Source: Pacificoceanicola onchidii (GTDB taxonomy: Bacteria; Pseudomonadota; Alphaproteobacteria; Rhodobacterales; Rhodobacteraceae). Taken from it: 64,000 bases of DNA. Positions 34,942-43,792 of this stretch are shown here, piece by piece. The notes under the pieces are model-generated. The model was not told the origin of the DNA. It ran no database searches and saw nothing but the letters and a program-made list of their open reading frames with translations. Numbering within the stretch: position 1 is the first letter of the stretch; each line of letters opens with the position of its first letter. A program made the position numbers and the translations under genes. The stretch covers positions 248,001 through 312,000 of the forward strand of contig NZ_SRXY01000004.1 of NCBI RefSeq assembly GCF_004804335.1. The letters are read 5' to 3'.

Positions 34942-35952
34942 TCAGGGTTTCCAGAGGAGGGTCTGGTTGCCACCCAGTTTGGAGTAGCTCAGAGGTCGCC
35001 GCTTTTCGGCAAGCGCTCTTGCCTGATCGTTGCCGCTCAACAGAAGAAACGGCTCCAGCCATGCCAGTTTGAAATCGTCGAGATTGTGCGTTCCGTCGAA
35101 AAGGGTCTGCACCTGACCGGTGATCTCGGCGGTTTTTTCTCCGGTCTCCAGTTCGGACAGGGTAAACGTCGCCGCGCGGTCCAGCGCATTGCCGCAGCGC
35201 GCCCGCAACGTGACCCCCTGACGTTCGAGAATCAGCACAGCCGTCGCCAGTGGCGCCATGGCATGAAGCTGATAGTGCAGCGCAAATCGCCCTCGGGTCA
35301 TTTCCTGAGGCAAGCTGCCATCGGGGTTGACCGAACACAGAACATAGCTGGTGGACCAGACCGCCCAGCTGCGCATCACAACATCATCATTGAGAGCCGC
35401 GGTCGCAGCAGCGGCGAGACCCGCCCAGGCGCGCAGATTCCCAGAGGCAGCGCCCGATGGTGCGGTTTCCCAAAACACCATCTGCTCGTCCATCCGGCGG
35501 GTGAGCCATACCCGCACCTCGTCCAGTCCGGCATAATCAGAAGTGTATAACATCGCTTTGCCCGCGATGATGGCCAAACCGGAAAGGCGGGAACCAATGG
35601 TCAACCGCGTGGTTTCGGACCCCTGATCCGCAAGCGCATCTGCGCGGGCCCATTCGGACATCTGACCAATCAGGCAGTTTGCCTTGGCCCGCCGCTTGTC
35701 CCGATCTGCTTCCATCATTCGGTCAAGGCCGGACGCCAGATCGCGGATAAACGCATCGAGCGGTTCCAACGCGGCTTCTGTCTCTGCCTCGATCTCCGCG
35801 TTCACCGTATCCCGCGCCTCGCCGCTGCCGGCATAGCGGCTCTCAAAGGAAAGGCTGAGAACCGGGTCCGGCGCGGCCGGGCAGTTTTCCGAAGCAGCGC
35901 CCGTGGACGCTGTCATAACTGCCAGCAGGAAAGCGAGGGCGCATCTGAACAT
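34942..35952 (-). CDS. algL: AlgL-like (PL5) protein, catalytic base apparently lost
   Basis: AlgL is the periplasmic alginate lyase of alginate operons; it clears misplaced polymer and is needed in the export complex. This 336-residue protein has a signal peptide (cleavage near residue 20) and an all-helical toroid-type sequence. Two PL5 segments align by eye: SGNLRAWAG (170-178) at the NNHSYWA position and RGRFALHYQLHAMAPL (220-235) at RRQRALAYHNYALPPL. The Asn and Tyr are kept, but the catalytic His of NNHSYW is Leu. It is the last gene of the alginate-type operon. Lyase activity is doubtful; a structural role is possible. Confidence 0.75.
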   Translation of the reverse strand: MFRCALAFLLAVMTASTGAASENCPAAPDPVLSLSFESRYAGSGEARDTVNAEIEAETEAALEPLDAFIRDLASGLDRMMEADRDKRRAKANCLIGQMSEWARADALADQGSETTRLTIGSRLSGLAIIAGKAMLYTSDYAGLDEVRVWLTRRMDEQMVFWETAPSGAASGNLRAWAGLAAAATAALNDDVVMRSWAVWSTSYVLCSVNPDGSLPQEMTRGRFALHYQLHAMAPLATAVLILERQGVTLRARCGNALDRAATFTLSELETGEKTAEITGQVQTLFDGTHNLDDFKLAWLEPFLLLSGNDQARALAEKRRPLSYSKLGGNQTLLWKP

Positions 35953-35961
35953 GGCATCGAC

Positions 35962-38712
35962 CTATCGGTTGGACGCGGAAATCAAGCGCGCCAACTCTGC
36001 CGCTCGTGGATTGCGCGCGCTTTCGGCACGGGACAACCACTCAAGCGCTTCGCGCGGATCACGCGGCACGCCAAGACCGAAGCCCAGCGCAAAACCCAGT
36101 TCCACCATGGCGTCGGACTGACCACCTTCTGCCGCCGCGCGCATCCATTTGGCCACCTGCGCAAGGTCTTCGCCCGTCTCCGCCCGCGCTTTGAGCGCCA
36201 ATGCATATTCCAGCCGAGCCCTGGCATCGCCTGCTTCCGCCGCGCCGAGGAACACGGCGGTCATATCAAGCTCGTCCGAGACCGCTTGCCGCACGGATGC
36301 GTGGGCAATCCGGAACATGTGCAACCGTGTGATCAAGTCCTGGCCCCGCGCCCGTTTCAGCATCGCGCCAAGCAATCCTGCGGCCCGTTTCGGATCGAAG
36401 CTCGGCAAATCCGGGTTCGCGGTCAAATGATAGAGCCGCATCTGAGCAACCGGATCGCCATCGTTCAGACTGCGGGTCATGACCTCCTCCGCATTCGGAG
36501 CGGCACCTTGGTTGAACATCTCCATCTGTTCATCTGTCAGGCGCAGCTTCGACAGAATGTGTCCGCCATCGAAGTGCAGGATGATGTTGCGCCAATGCTG
36601 CGCCATCTCGGCATCTCCGCGGATCGCGTAGGCATCGCTGACTTCATCCGCGTCCTTGTTCCCGCAGTTCATCAGAGAAACCGCCCGGTCTATATAGTCA
36701 TCAACCTTGTCTTCCGGCAGGAAGGGGATCGCGAACATCAGGGCAAGAAAGTCGCCGCGTTCCTCGATCACCTGCTTGAACTCATCATACACCAGCCGCG
36801 CGCTTTCCATGTAGTCCGCCGCGCTGGTGCTTTTGGCCAAGAGGCGGGCTTTCAACCGGATCGAAGCGCCTTCGCCACGCACCCCCGCCATGGTCAGCAT
36901 GTGCAGCATGTCCTTGGCGTTCTGCGCCTCACGCGCCATGTCGTCAGTCAGGGCAACCGAAAGGTCCAGCGCCGTCGTCACACCATTGTTGAGGTAAACC
37001 CGCCTGAAAAACTCGATAGCCAACTCCCACTCCGCTGGAGACTGTGCGAGGTCCAACTCCATCCGGCCGAAGGTTTCCAGCGCCTTGTCCGAGGCACTGA
37101 TCCGCTTGGCCCAGAGGCGCAACGCCCGGTCGGCCGTCAAAGGATCAGACTGCATCCGCTGCCCCATCTCGGCCCGCGCCTGCGTGCGTCCCTGCAAAGC
37201 ATGTGTCTGGAGCCGCGCCAGCCGTTCCGGCGAGCGGAACGGGCTCAGTGTCAGCGCATCTCCCGCGCTCAACGTGACCGGCTCGTCCATGGTTGCCGCA
37301 TAGGTTTCGCTCCAATGCGTCGCCTCTGGCAACATTGGCGCATCGTTGGCCTGGCAGCGGTAGAGTGTATCGAGACGGTCGATGGATGACATCATCCCGA
37401 AGCGTTCCACGGTTTCCAGAAGCAGGTTCTCAGACCGATTGAACTGCTTCGGGTCATCGCGATAGCGCACGAGCATCTGGGCAAGCATCTGCATACCGTG
37501 TTCATCGCCCCGCCGCACGGCTTCTTCGAGCAGGTCCAGAACCTCGGGTTCCGCCTTCCAGCGCCCTTGCCGCTCGATCAGTTCCTTCGCAAGGTTGGTA
37601 AAGACAAACCCCGGTGCATTTGGGATCAGCGCTTGTTCGCGCAGGTATTGCAGGCGCAGGCTGTCCTCGTTGATCACCAGCCCGTTGATTTTCAGACCAA
37701 GCTCCAGATACGGGATCAGACTGCGATGCACACGGCGTCTGTCCTGATCGTAATTGAAACCAAGAATGTCCTGCAGATCTTTGTCCGTGATCGCCCCGCT
37801 TGCCAGCAGAAGGCTGGTTTGGCGATCATCCGGTGCAACCCCCAACTCGCGCGCCCTTGCGAGATAATGGCGCATCTCGTCGAGATCCTTTTGATCGCCG
37901 TCCGCGTTGAGATGGTATTCCACAACACGCCACGCCGCCTGTGCGCCACCCATATCTGCCGCAAACTTGCGCCAGGCCTTGGCGATTTCGGGGTTGGCGA
38001 TGACAAGATCACCTTTGATGTATTCCTGCGCGATGCGCTCGGCACGGGCGCATACGCCCGGGTTCAATTCCCCGAGCAACCCGCCAAAGGCCATGGTGAT
38101 CGTCAGATCAAGCGGCGCATCCCAACCGTCGAGCGTCTCACCCTGCGCCAGCAAGCGCGCAATCTGTGCCAAGGCCCGTGCGTTCCCGCCAAATGCGGCC
38201 TCCCGGATCATGTCCTTGGCAAATTCGGTATCCACCGGCACGCCGACGCCGTCGGTGTAGTACCGGGCAAGGATCAGTTTTTGATTGTTGGTCAGATCCC
38301 CGATGCGCGCCCGCAGCTGCGGGATCAATGCGCGCGCCTCAAGGTCCGCCATGCGCCGCGCCCGCAGGTGCAACGTGATGCGGGCAACGCGCTGATCGAT
38401 TTCGGAAAACTCCGGATCAAGACGCCCCTGCCATGCAATCAAGGCATCAATGAAATCGAACCAACGGCCAGCGTCTTCGCGTTGAAGGCGGCGAATGTCA
38501 CGTTTGATGAACTCGACCCGCAACTCATCGGTCAGTTCAATCTCGCCAAGACCTTGCTCCGTGTTGATGTCTCCATTGCCCGGCGGCGGTGCGTTGCAGA
38601 CGTTGCGCGGCGCGATGCTCGGAGGGAGAAACTCGATCGGTAAGGGATCTGCGGCGGCGGGCAGAACTGACACCGCCGTCATGAGAGCGATCAGACAAAA
38701 GCGTAGCATCAT
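35962..38712 (-). CDS. Large periplasmic Sel1/TPR-type repeat protein (AlgK position)
   Basis: A 916-residue secreted protein (signal peptide ending AAA-D near residue 22) made almost entirely of helical repeats. Sel1-like units are clearest near residues 150-260 (LARYYTDGVGVPVDTEFAKDMI) and 840-915 (LGFALGFGLGVPRDPREAL). In canonical alginate operons the Sel1 protein here is AlgK, about 450 residues and lipidated; this one is twice as long and has no lipobox, so it is an analogue or a fusion. It would scaffold the periplasmic complex. Starts overlap the AlgX-like stop by four bases. Confidence 0.75.
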   Translation of the reverse strand: MMLRFCLIALMTAVSVLPAAADPLPIEFLPPSIAPRNVCNAPPPGNGDINTEQGLGEIELTDELRVEFIKRDIRRLQREDAGRWFDFIDALIAWQGRLDPEFSEIDQRVARITLHLRARRMADLEARALIPQLRARIGDLTNNQKLILARYYTDGVGVPVDTEFAKDMIREAAFGGNARALAQIARLLAQGETLDGWDAPLDLTITMAFGGLLGELNPGVCARAERIAQEYIKGDLVIANPEIAKAWRKFAADMGGAQAAWRVVEYHLNADGDQKDLDEMRHYLARARELGVAPDDRQTSLLLASGAITDKDLQDILGFNYDQDRRRVHRSLIPYLELGLKINGLVINEDSLRLQYLREQALIPNAPGFVFTNLAKELIERQGRWKAEPEVLDLLEEAVRRGDEHGMQMLAQMLVRYRDDPKQFNRSENLLLETVERFGMMSSIDRLDTLYRCQANDAPMLPEATHWSETYAATMDEPVTLSAGDALTLSPFRSPERLARLQTHALQGRTQARAEMGQRMQSDPLTADRALRLWAKRISASDKALETFGRMELDLAQSPAEWELAIEFFRRVYLNNGVTTALDLSVALTDDMAREAQNAKDMLHMLTMAGVRGEGASIRLKARLLAKSTSAADYMESARLVYDEFKQVIEERGDFLALMFAIPFLPEDKVDDYIDRAVSLMNCGNKDADEVSDAYAIRGDAEMAQHWRNIILHFDGGHILSKLRLTDEQMEMFNQGAAPNAEEVMTRSLNDGDPVAQMRLYHLTANPDLPSFDPKRAAGLLGAMLKRARGQDLITRLHMFRIAHASVRQAVSDELDMTAVFLGAAEAGDARARLEYALALKARAETGEDLAQVAKWMRAAAEGGQSDAMVELGFALGFGLGVPRDPREALEWLSRAESARNPRAAELARLISASNR

Positions 38713-40013
38713 TCGCCCTCCGCATCATAACAGGCGAAAAGCGCAACCTTCGGGCCGACAGAGCCCGTTGGCTGGATGTTGACCGCAACCGCCCCGGCTT
38801 CCCAAAGGCCGCTCATCGGCGCGAAGAAACGCCCGGTCAGCTTGGCACCTTCATGACGCTCCAGCCAACGGCTCCGCGTCAGCGCTTCATCGTTCTCAAA
38901 GGCAAATGTAACCGAAGCATTGCCCGTTCCATCGGGTTGGAACAGCAAGGCATCGGGCGCCTTTTCAATCACGGTGAGATCGGCGCGCAGGGTTTGTCCG
39001 TCACCGGATACCATCAAAGGCACTGGCACCGAACAGTCCGCCCCGGCGGCAGACACCAGTTCGCGCATCGGCCCGTCGCCATGCTCTGCAAGGTTGCGCC
39101 AGATCGGATGTTCCCAGACAAGCACCTTTGGAGGGGATGCTTGAAAGGCATCCGAAGTCAGATAGCTGGCAATGGCCGCAAATGCCCCGCCGTCCGGGAC
39201 AGCAAAGCTTGCAACGGATTGTCCCGTTCCAGCCTGAAGCCGCGCCGCAAAGCCCAACGCGGGATCACCGGTGAGACGCGTGGACAGCACGGCAATGTCT
39301 GTCGGCCCACCCTCCATCAAATCGGCTGGCTGATCGCCCAGCACGGAAGGCACCTTCAACGGGGGCAGAGGCGATGCACAGTGCTCCTGAAGATCAAGAC
39401 GCATCGCGGACGCGATGCCAATGTCTTCGCCTTCCGCTACCAAAGATGCCCTCGGCGTCACACCTGCCTTGGCCGGGATGACTGCTGTTACGGCCTCGAC
39501 AATGGCCTGAGTACCCAAGGGAGACGGTCTGACGTCGGGTCCAAGGTAGGAAGGCGTGTCATGCCCTGACCGCGCCAGCGCGGCACGGGCGTTCACGACC
39601 GCGACGCCTGCACCTTCGAGCCGCTTGAGGCTTTCGTCGTACACCGTCGTCGCAACATCGATATCAAAGCCGAGATCACGCGCAAGCGGCGGCAACTGCC
39701 AGGGTTGGCCCAACGCCTTGGTCGGCATGGGCAGATAGATCAGCGTGGTGCCGCGTGATGCCAATGCCTCGGACAGAGCTGCAATCTGAGCGATGTTTCC
39801 ATCGGTTAAACCTTGCGCCATCATCAGGTCCGGTTCGACGCGATAGAACATGCCACCGTCACCTTCGATGCTGGGAAGCGCGTCGGATTCAAGCAACCCC
39901 TGACAGCCGAAACCCGAAGCTTTCGCGGGTCCGGCCAAACCCAACGCCGCACTCCCAACAGCAATACCCAGCGCCGTCTTGCGCAATCCGGTCCATGTTG
40001 TGTTCAGTATCAT
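38709..40013 (-). CDS. algX: AlgX-like SGNH-fold protein, catalytic residues apparently lost
   Basis: AlgX binds alginate and transfers acetyl groups in the periplasm. The 434-residue protein has a signal peptide (to about residue 33), an SGNH-like domain and a C-terminal beta domain resembling the AlgX carbohydrate module. Alignment by eye with AlgX puts D160-V-R-P at the catalytic D-x-H-W motif, so the His is Arg, and V241-L-S-T-R-L-T at V-G-T-S-Y-S, so the Ser position is Arg or shifted. The block LTSDAFQASPPKVLVWEHP confirms the family. Acetyltransferase activity is unlikely; polymer binding could remain. Confidence 0.8.
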   Translation of the reverse strand: MILNTTWTGLRKTALGIAVGSAALGLAGPAKASGFGCQGLLESDALPSIEGDGGMFYRVEPDLMMAQGLTDGNIAQIAALSEALASRGTTLIYLPMPTKALGQPWQLPPLARDLGFDIDVATTVYDESLKRLEGAGVAVVNARAALARSGHDTPSYLGPDVRPSPLGTQAIVEAVTAVIPAKAGVTPRASLVAEGEDIGIASAMRLDLQEHCASPLPPLKVPSVLGDQPADLMEGGPTDIAVLSTRLTGDPALGFAARLQAGTGQSVASFAVPDGGAFAAIASYLTSDAFQASPPKVLVWEHPIWRNLAEHGDGPMRELVSAAGADCSVPVPLMVSGDGQTLRADLTVIEKAPDALLFQPDGTGNASVTFAFENDEALTRSRWLERHEGAKLTGRFFAPMSGLWEAGAVAVNIQPTGSVGPKVALFACYDAEGE

Positions 40014-40047
40014 GGGATAGCCCCCGCTTTCCCTTCAAGTCTGACCG

Positions 40048-40800
40048 TCAGCCATCCGCAGCGGCCTCCCGGTCCATTTGAGCCATCAAATTCTCTGCCG
40101 TTGTCATGATCCCCAGATGCCCGGACGCTGCCGCCTTGGCCAGCAAGTCCCGCGTTCGGGCGCGCTCTTGCTCACTAAGCGAACCCTGCTCCAGCATCTC
40201 GACGGCCATCCGTAGCTCGACCTTGCCATCCGCGTTCTGCTTGCCTTGGGCGAGGATCTTGTCGCGGGTGCGCTCACTCAGAGCCCCAAACAGCTTATCG
40301 TCCCCGTTGAACGCCACCACCGCGTCCAAAGCCAGCGTATTGCCTGCCCAAGCATGCGCATAGAGCACTTTGATGTAGGTCGAAATACGCTTGCGTGGCT
40401 CCGTTTCCGCACTGAGGTGATGCATCGCCTCGATCATGTCGGGCAAAGTCCACACGCGCCCGGCTCCAACCGCCACGGCGCTGAAATAGGCGACATCCGA
40501 TGCTTCGGAGCGCGCTTTGCCCTGCGCAACGAGACGGCGCACGTATCGCTGCGCGGCGAGGCCATCGCCCTTTTCCGCCAAAGCGCGCAGGTCCGCATCC
40601 GACACATCCTGTTTCGCGTGCATGGCGCGGCGGGCGCGCACAAGATGGGTTGGAAGCCCCTTCATGCTGCGCCGATCCGGCGTGACGACCACGCTGACCT
40701 GGCGGGCCTCCACGCTGTCCGAGAACGGCAGAGGTATGGTCTGCGCTATTGTCGTCGACCCTGCGAAACACAGCGCAAAACAGAGGACAGCCCGGATCAT
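40048..40800 (-). CDS. Unrecognised secreted helical protein in the alginate-type operon
   Basis: A 250-residue protein with a signal peptide ending near Ala-Gln, residue 20, and a mature part that is mostly alpha-helical with loosely repeated Ala/Leu/Glu-rich segments, perhaps two or three degenerate Sel1/TPR units (residues 60-120 and 180-245). It fits none of AlgF, AlgI, AlgJ, AlgE or AlgK as I know them. ATG 40800 overlaps the AlgG-like stop by four bases, so it is made in step with that protein. A role in the periplasmic assembly is inferred from position only. Confidence 0.7.
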   Translation of the reverse strand: MIRAVLCFALCFAGSTTIAQTIPLPFSDSVEARQVSVVVTPDRRSMKGLPTHLVRARRAMHAKQDVSDADLRALAEKGDGLAAQRYVRRLVAQGKARSEASDVAYFSAVAVGAGRVWTLPDMIEAMHHLSAETEPRKRISTYIKVLYAHAWAGNTLALDAVVAFNGDDKLFGALSERTRDKILAQGKQNADGKVELRMAVEMLEQGSLSEQERARTRDLLAKAAASGHLGIMTTAENLMAQMDREAAADG

Positions 40801-42356
40801 TGCCACCGTCCTTCCGCGCAGGTCGGCATAGCCAGGTCTTCGCTCGGGATGGCTTCGGCCGCAGTCACGACCATCGGTGTCCGGCCGCGCAAGTCACGGG
40901 CAAAGACCTGATTGCGCGGGGTGATGTCGCCATCAACGAGCCTTGGAAGTTGATTGGAGAAATCGTTGCCAGAGAGCAGGATCTCCCCACCCGTCGCCGT
41001 TGCCAAACCCGCCTGATTGCCTTGCAGTTTATTTCCGCTGACCAGCGTTTGCGCGCCTTTCGGTTGCGCCGAAATCCAGATCCCTGCGCTGCCGCTGTCG
41101 CTGATGGTGTTCGCCTGAATCAAAACGCCGTCGCTGGTGCGTACGTCGACACCCTTCTGGCGGCTGTACAGAATGACGTTGTCACGGATGACGCCGCACC
41201 GCGTGCGCACGTATTTGATCGCACCACCGCTGCGACGCCAGATGACATTGCCCGCCACCTCAACTTGATCGCTGGAGCCTTGAACCACGATCCCGGCACG
41301 ATCCCCCTGCAACAGGACGTTTCCGTGCAGCGCCACCTTGTCAGAACCCGCGAGAATGCGCACCGCGTTGGTTGGACCATCCCCGAAAAAGAGGTTGCCG
41401 GACAGTTGTGCGTTTACCGCAGAGGACAACATCAGCGCATTGTGACGCATGTTATAGAACCGGTTCGCCCGTACCACGGCATCAGACACACCCGCCACGG
41501 AAAGCGTATGCACCGCTTCGAAATGACTGTCGGTGATCACGGTCTGGCCGGTTGACGGCATGAGCGCGTGCGCCACGACAGACACGCCCGAGAACTTCGG
41601 AGTGCCCCCGAAACCCAGGCCCTCGAAACTGGCGCCTGTGGCATGCAGCGAGCCACCGCCGCCAACGGTCAGGAAGGGGAAAAAGTCTTTACTGGTCGGG
41701 TTGGCTTCGCCGTGGGACGAGATCCGGGCACGGTCAATCTCGACCCGCCCGAAGCTGATGATGAAAGCCCCATCGAATCGGCTCAGCCGCAAACGATCGT
41801 GCGGCCCGAGCTTCAACACCGTGTCTTCCCACAAGACAATCGGCACGCGCAGAATATCCTGTCCCTCGCGCATGGTTGATTGCAGTCCGGTGGCGCGGAG
41901 CATCTGGCGAATGTGATCGAGCGTAACAACGCCGCCCCGGAACGACAGCGCGTCTGCTTTTCCTTCGGGATGCGCCAGAACCACATCGAGATTGTCTTTG
42001 CCGCTGTAAACTTGGGCCAGCAGGGCAAGCGCGGTTCGAAACGTCGCCACACTGGCGCGCGCCAGTTCTCCCGCTGCAGGCTGAAATGGCGCTTCAATTG
42101 CATGCTGGGAACCGGGCCCCGGCAGTTCCGGCGTCAGGCCGTTCAACTGCGACCGCAAGAGCAATTGCGACAGCGACAAGCGCCGTGCGGTCGGGTCGTT
42201 TTCCAGCAGATCGGAGAGATTCTTCAGCTTCTGGTTCAGGGCCAGAAGCTCAAAATCAGGCGCAGCCCGCGCTGGGGCTGCCACCGCAATCACGGCGCAG
42301 AGAAAGGCCACGGCTCCGAAAGCCACACGCCATATCCGCGCCAAACCGCTAGGCAT
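40797..42356 (-). CDS. algG: AlgG-like parallel beta-helix protein, DPHD motif absent
   Basis: AlgG is the periplasmic mannuronan C5-epimerase. The 519-residue protein has a signal peptide (to about residue 31), an N-terminal helical region and a long right-handed beta-helix with regular N-x-hydrophobic turns (residues 230-475). DGAFIISFGRVEIDRARISS and FFPFLTVGGGGSLHATGASFEGLGFG match the AlgG core. The catalytic DPHD should fall near residues 309-313, where the sequence is L-M-L-S-S; the nearby R-H-N does not restore it. It may bind mannuronan without epimerising it. ATG 42356 overlaps algA by eight bases; a longer start has no signal peptide. Confidence 0.8.
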   Translation of the reverse strand: MPSGLARIWRVAFGAVAFLCAVIAVAAPARAAPDFELLALNQKLKNLSDLLENDPTARRLSLSQLLLRSQLNGLTPELPGPGSQHAIEAPFQPAAGELARASVATFRTALALLAQVYSGKDNLDVVLAHPEGKADALSFRGGVVTLDHIRQMLRATGLQSTMREGQDILRVPIVLWEDTVLKLGPHDRLRLSRFDGAFIISFGRVEIDRARISSHGEANPTSKDFFPFLTVGGGGSLHATGASFEGLGFGGTPKFSGVSVVAHALMPSTGQTVITDSHFEAVHTLSVAGVSDAVVRANRFYNMRHNALMLSSAVNAQLSGNLFFGDGPTNAVRILAGSDKVALHGNVLLQGDRAGIVVQGSSDQVEVAGNVIWRRSGGAIKYVRTRCGVIRDNVILYSRQKGVDVRTSDGVLIQANTISDSGSAGIWISAQPKGAQTLVSGNKLQGNQAGLATATGGEILLSGNDFSNQLPRLVDGDITPRNQVFARDLRGRTPMVVTAAEAIPSEDLAMPTCAEGRWQ

Positions 42357-43770
42357 TGCTCGCCATCGGCAAAGGAAGATCGCCAACGTCCAGCTTTTCA
42401 AGGGTCACAAACAGAAGCTCGGCCTTCTCTTCGCCGCTGTTGACGATCCGGATCGGGCCGTTCTCATCCGCATAGATTCGGCCACCTTCGGTTGCCGTCT
42501 TGCTCCAGCCCGGGCCGGTTGCGTGAACAGAGCCCTGCACCACGATGACCTGACGGTTGCGCGGGCCTTTGTCGAGAATGACCGTCCGGCCCACTTCGAT
42601 CTCGGCAGTACCGAGGTGGAAGTTGTCGGATTCCACCAGTCGCGCCACTTCCTTTTGCTTCTCGAAGGGCACCATGGCCGGTTTCGCTTCGGCGTGCACT
42701 TCGGTCTCTGTCCGGCTTTGGGACTTCAGTTCTTCAACGATCTTCTTGACGTTCTGCGTCTCATCCATCTTGGCCACGAGCAACGCGTCCGGCGTATCAA
42801 TCACGATCACATCGGTCAGACCAACCACGGACACAAGTCTGCTATCCGCACGCACCATGGTGTTCATGGCGTCCAAAGCGATCACGTCGCCTTGCAGGAC
42901 GTTGCCGTTCTGGTCCTGGGCCGAGATGTTGTACATCGCGAGCCAGCTGCCGACATCATCCCAGGACACGTCAAGCGGCGCGAGCGCGATACGGTCCGTT
43001 TTCTCGAAGACAACGCCCTCGGTTGGCTTCGATGCCGCTTCCGCGAAATCGGCCTCGTTCAGGTACAGCGCCTCGGGGGTCTGCGATCCAAACTCGACGG
43101 AATCGGCCACATAGGCTGCCGTGCGCGGGTCAAACTTCTGATATTCGTCGATGATCGTCTGCGCCGAGAACATCGACAGGCCCGAGGCCCAGTAAGCCGC
43201 TTTCGAATCGATCAGCGCCTGCGCCTCGTCCTGCGGCGGTTTTTCGACAAAACCGCCCACTCGGCGAATGGCGTCAAAGCCTTCCATCGGGCCGGCATCA
43301 GTGATGTAGCCGAACCCGGTCTCGGCATAGCGCGGTGGAATACCAAAGGTAATGATATGCCCGGCCTGCGCGGCGGAAATGCAGGACTCGACGGTTTCGG
43401 TCAGCGGCCCTTCAATGATGTGATCTGCGGGAACCACCACGAAGAGAGCGTTCGGATCTTTGCGGGCAATGGCATGTGCAGCGGCCAGAACGGCTGGACC
43501 CGTGTTACGCCCCATCGGTTCACAAATGATCTGGGCGTTGGCCTGAATCTCGCGCAGCTGTTTCACCACCGTGCCGCGATGGGTCACGCCGGTCACGATC
43601 ACCGGGTCATTGTAGACCGGTCCGGAATGGCGCTGAACCGCGACCTGAAAGAACGTCGAGGACTCCGGTCCACTGATCTTCTGAAACTGTTTTGGACTCT
43701 GCGTCCGGGACAGCGGCCAGAGCCGGGTGCCTTTGCCGCCGCAGATGATCAGGGGATAGATAGTGGTCAT
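42349..43770 (-). CDS. algA: Mannose-1-phosphate guanylyltransferase (AlgA-type), degenerate isomerase domain
   Basis: AlgA supplies GDP-mannose from GTP and mannose-1-phosphate. The 473-residue protein starts IICGGKGTRLWPLSR (nucleotidyl signature) and has VVVPADH near 110, FVEKP near 170 and WDDVGSW near 265, so the guanylyltransferase half is complete. The C-terminal cupin half is present, but the metal motif Q-x-HHHRAEHW is replaced by VILDKGPRNRQ (397-407) and RPWG is missing, so phosphomannose isomerase activity is unlikely. Mannose-6-phosphate would have to come from another isomerase. ATG 43770 follows alg44 by 22 bases. Confidence 0.9.
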   Translation of the reverse strand: MTTIYPLIICGGKGTRLWPLSRTQSPKQFQKISGPESSTFFQVAVQRHSGPVYNDPVIVTGVTHRGTVVKQLREIQANAQIICEPMGRNTGPAVLAAAHAIARKDPNALFVVVPADHIIEGPLTETVESCISAAQAGHIITFGIPPRYAETGFGYITDAGPMEGFDAIRRVGGFVEKPPQDEAQALIDSKAAYWASGLSMFSAQTIIDEYQKFDPRTAAYVADSVEFGSQTPEALYLNEADFAEAASKPTEGVVFEKTDRIALAPLDVSWDDVGSWLAMYNISAQDQNGNVLQGDVIALDAMNTMVRADSRLVSVVGLTDVIVIDTPDALLVAKMDETQNVKKIVEELKSQSRTETEVHAEAKPAMVPFEKQKEVARLVESDNFHLGTAEIEVGRTVILDKGPRNRQVIVVQGSVHATGPGWSKTATEGGRIYADENGPIRIVNSGEEKAELLFVTLEKLDVGDLPLPMASNA

Positions 43771-43792
43771 TGGGTGGTCTCGCTTCTCATGC

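Noticed and set aside
41760-41830. GPHD sequence at residues 184-187 of the AlgG-like protein as a possible DPHD motif
   Set aside because: It lies before the beta-helix strand that carries DPHD in AlgG and aligns with the L-x-L-x-P/A-G-D/K turn instead; the Asp is also Gly.
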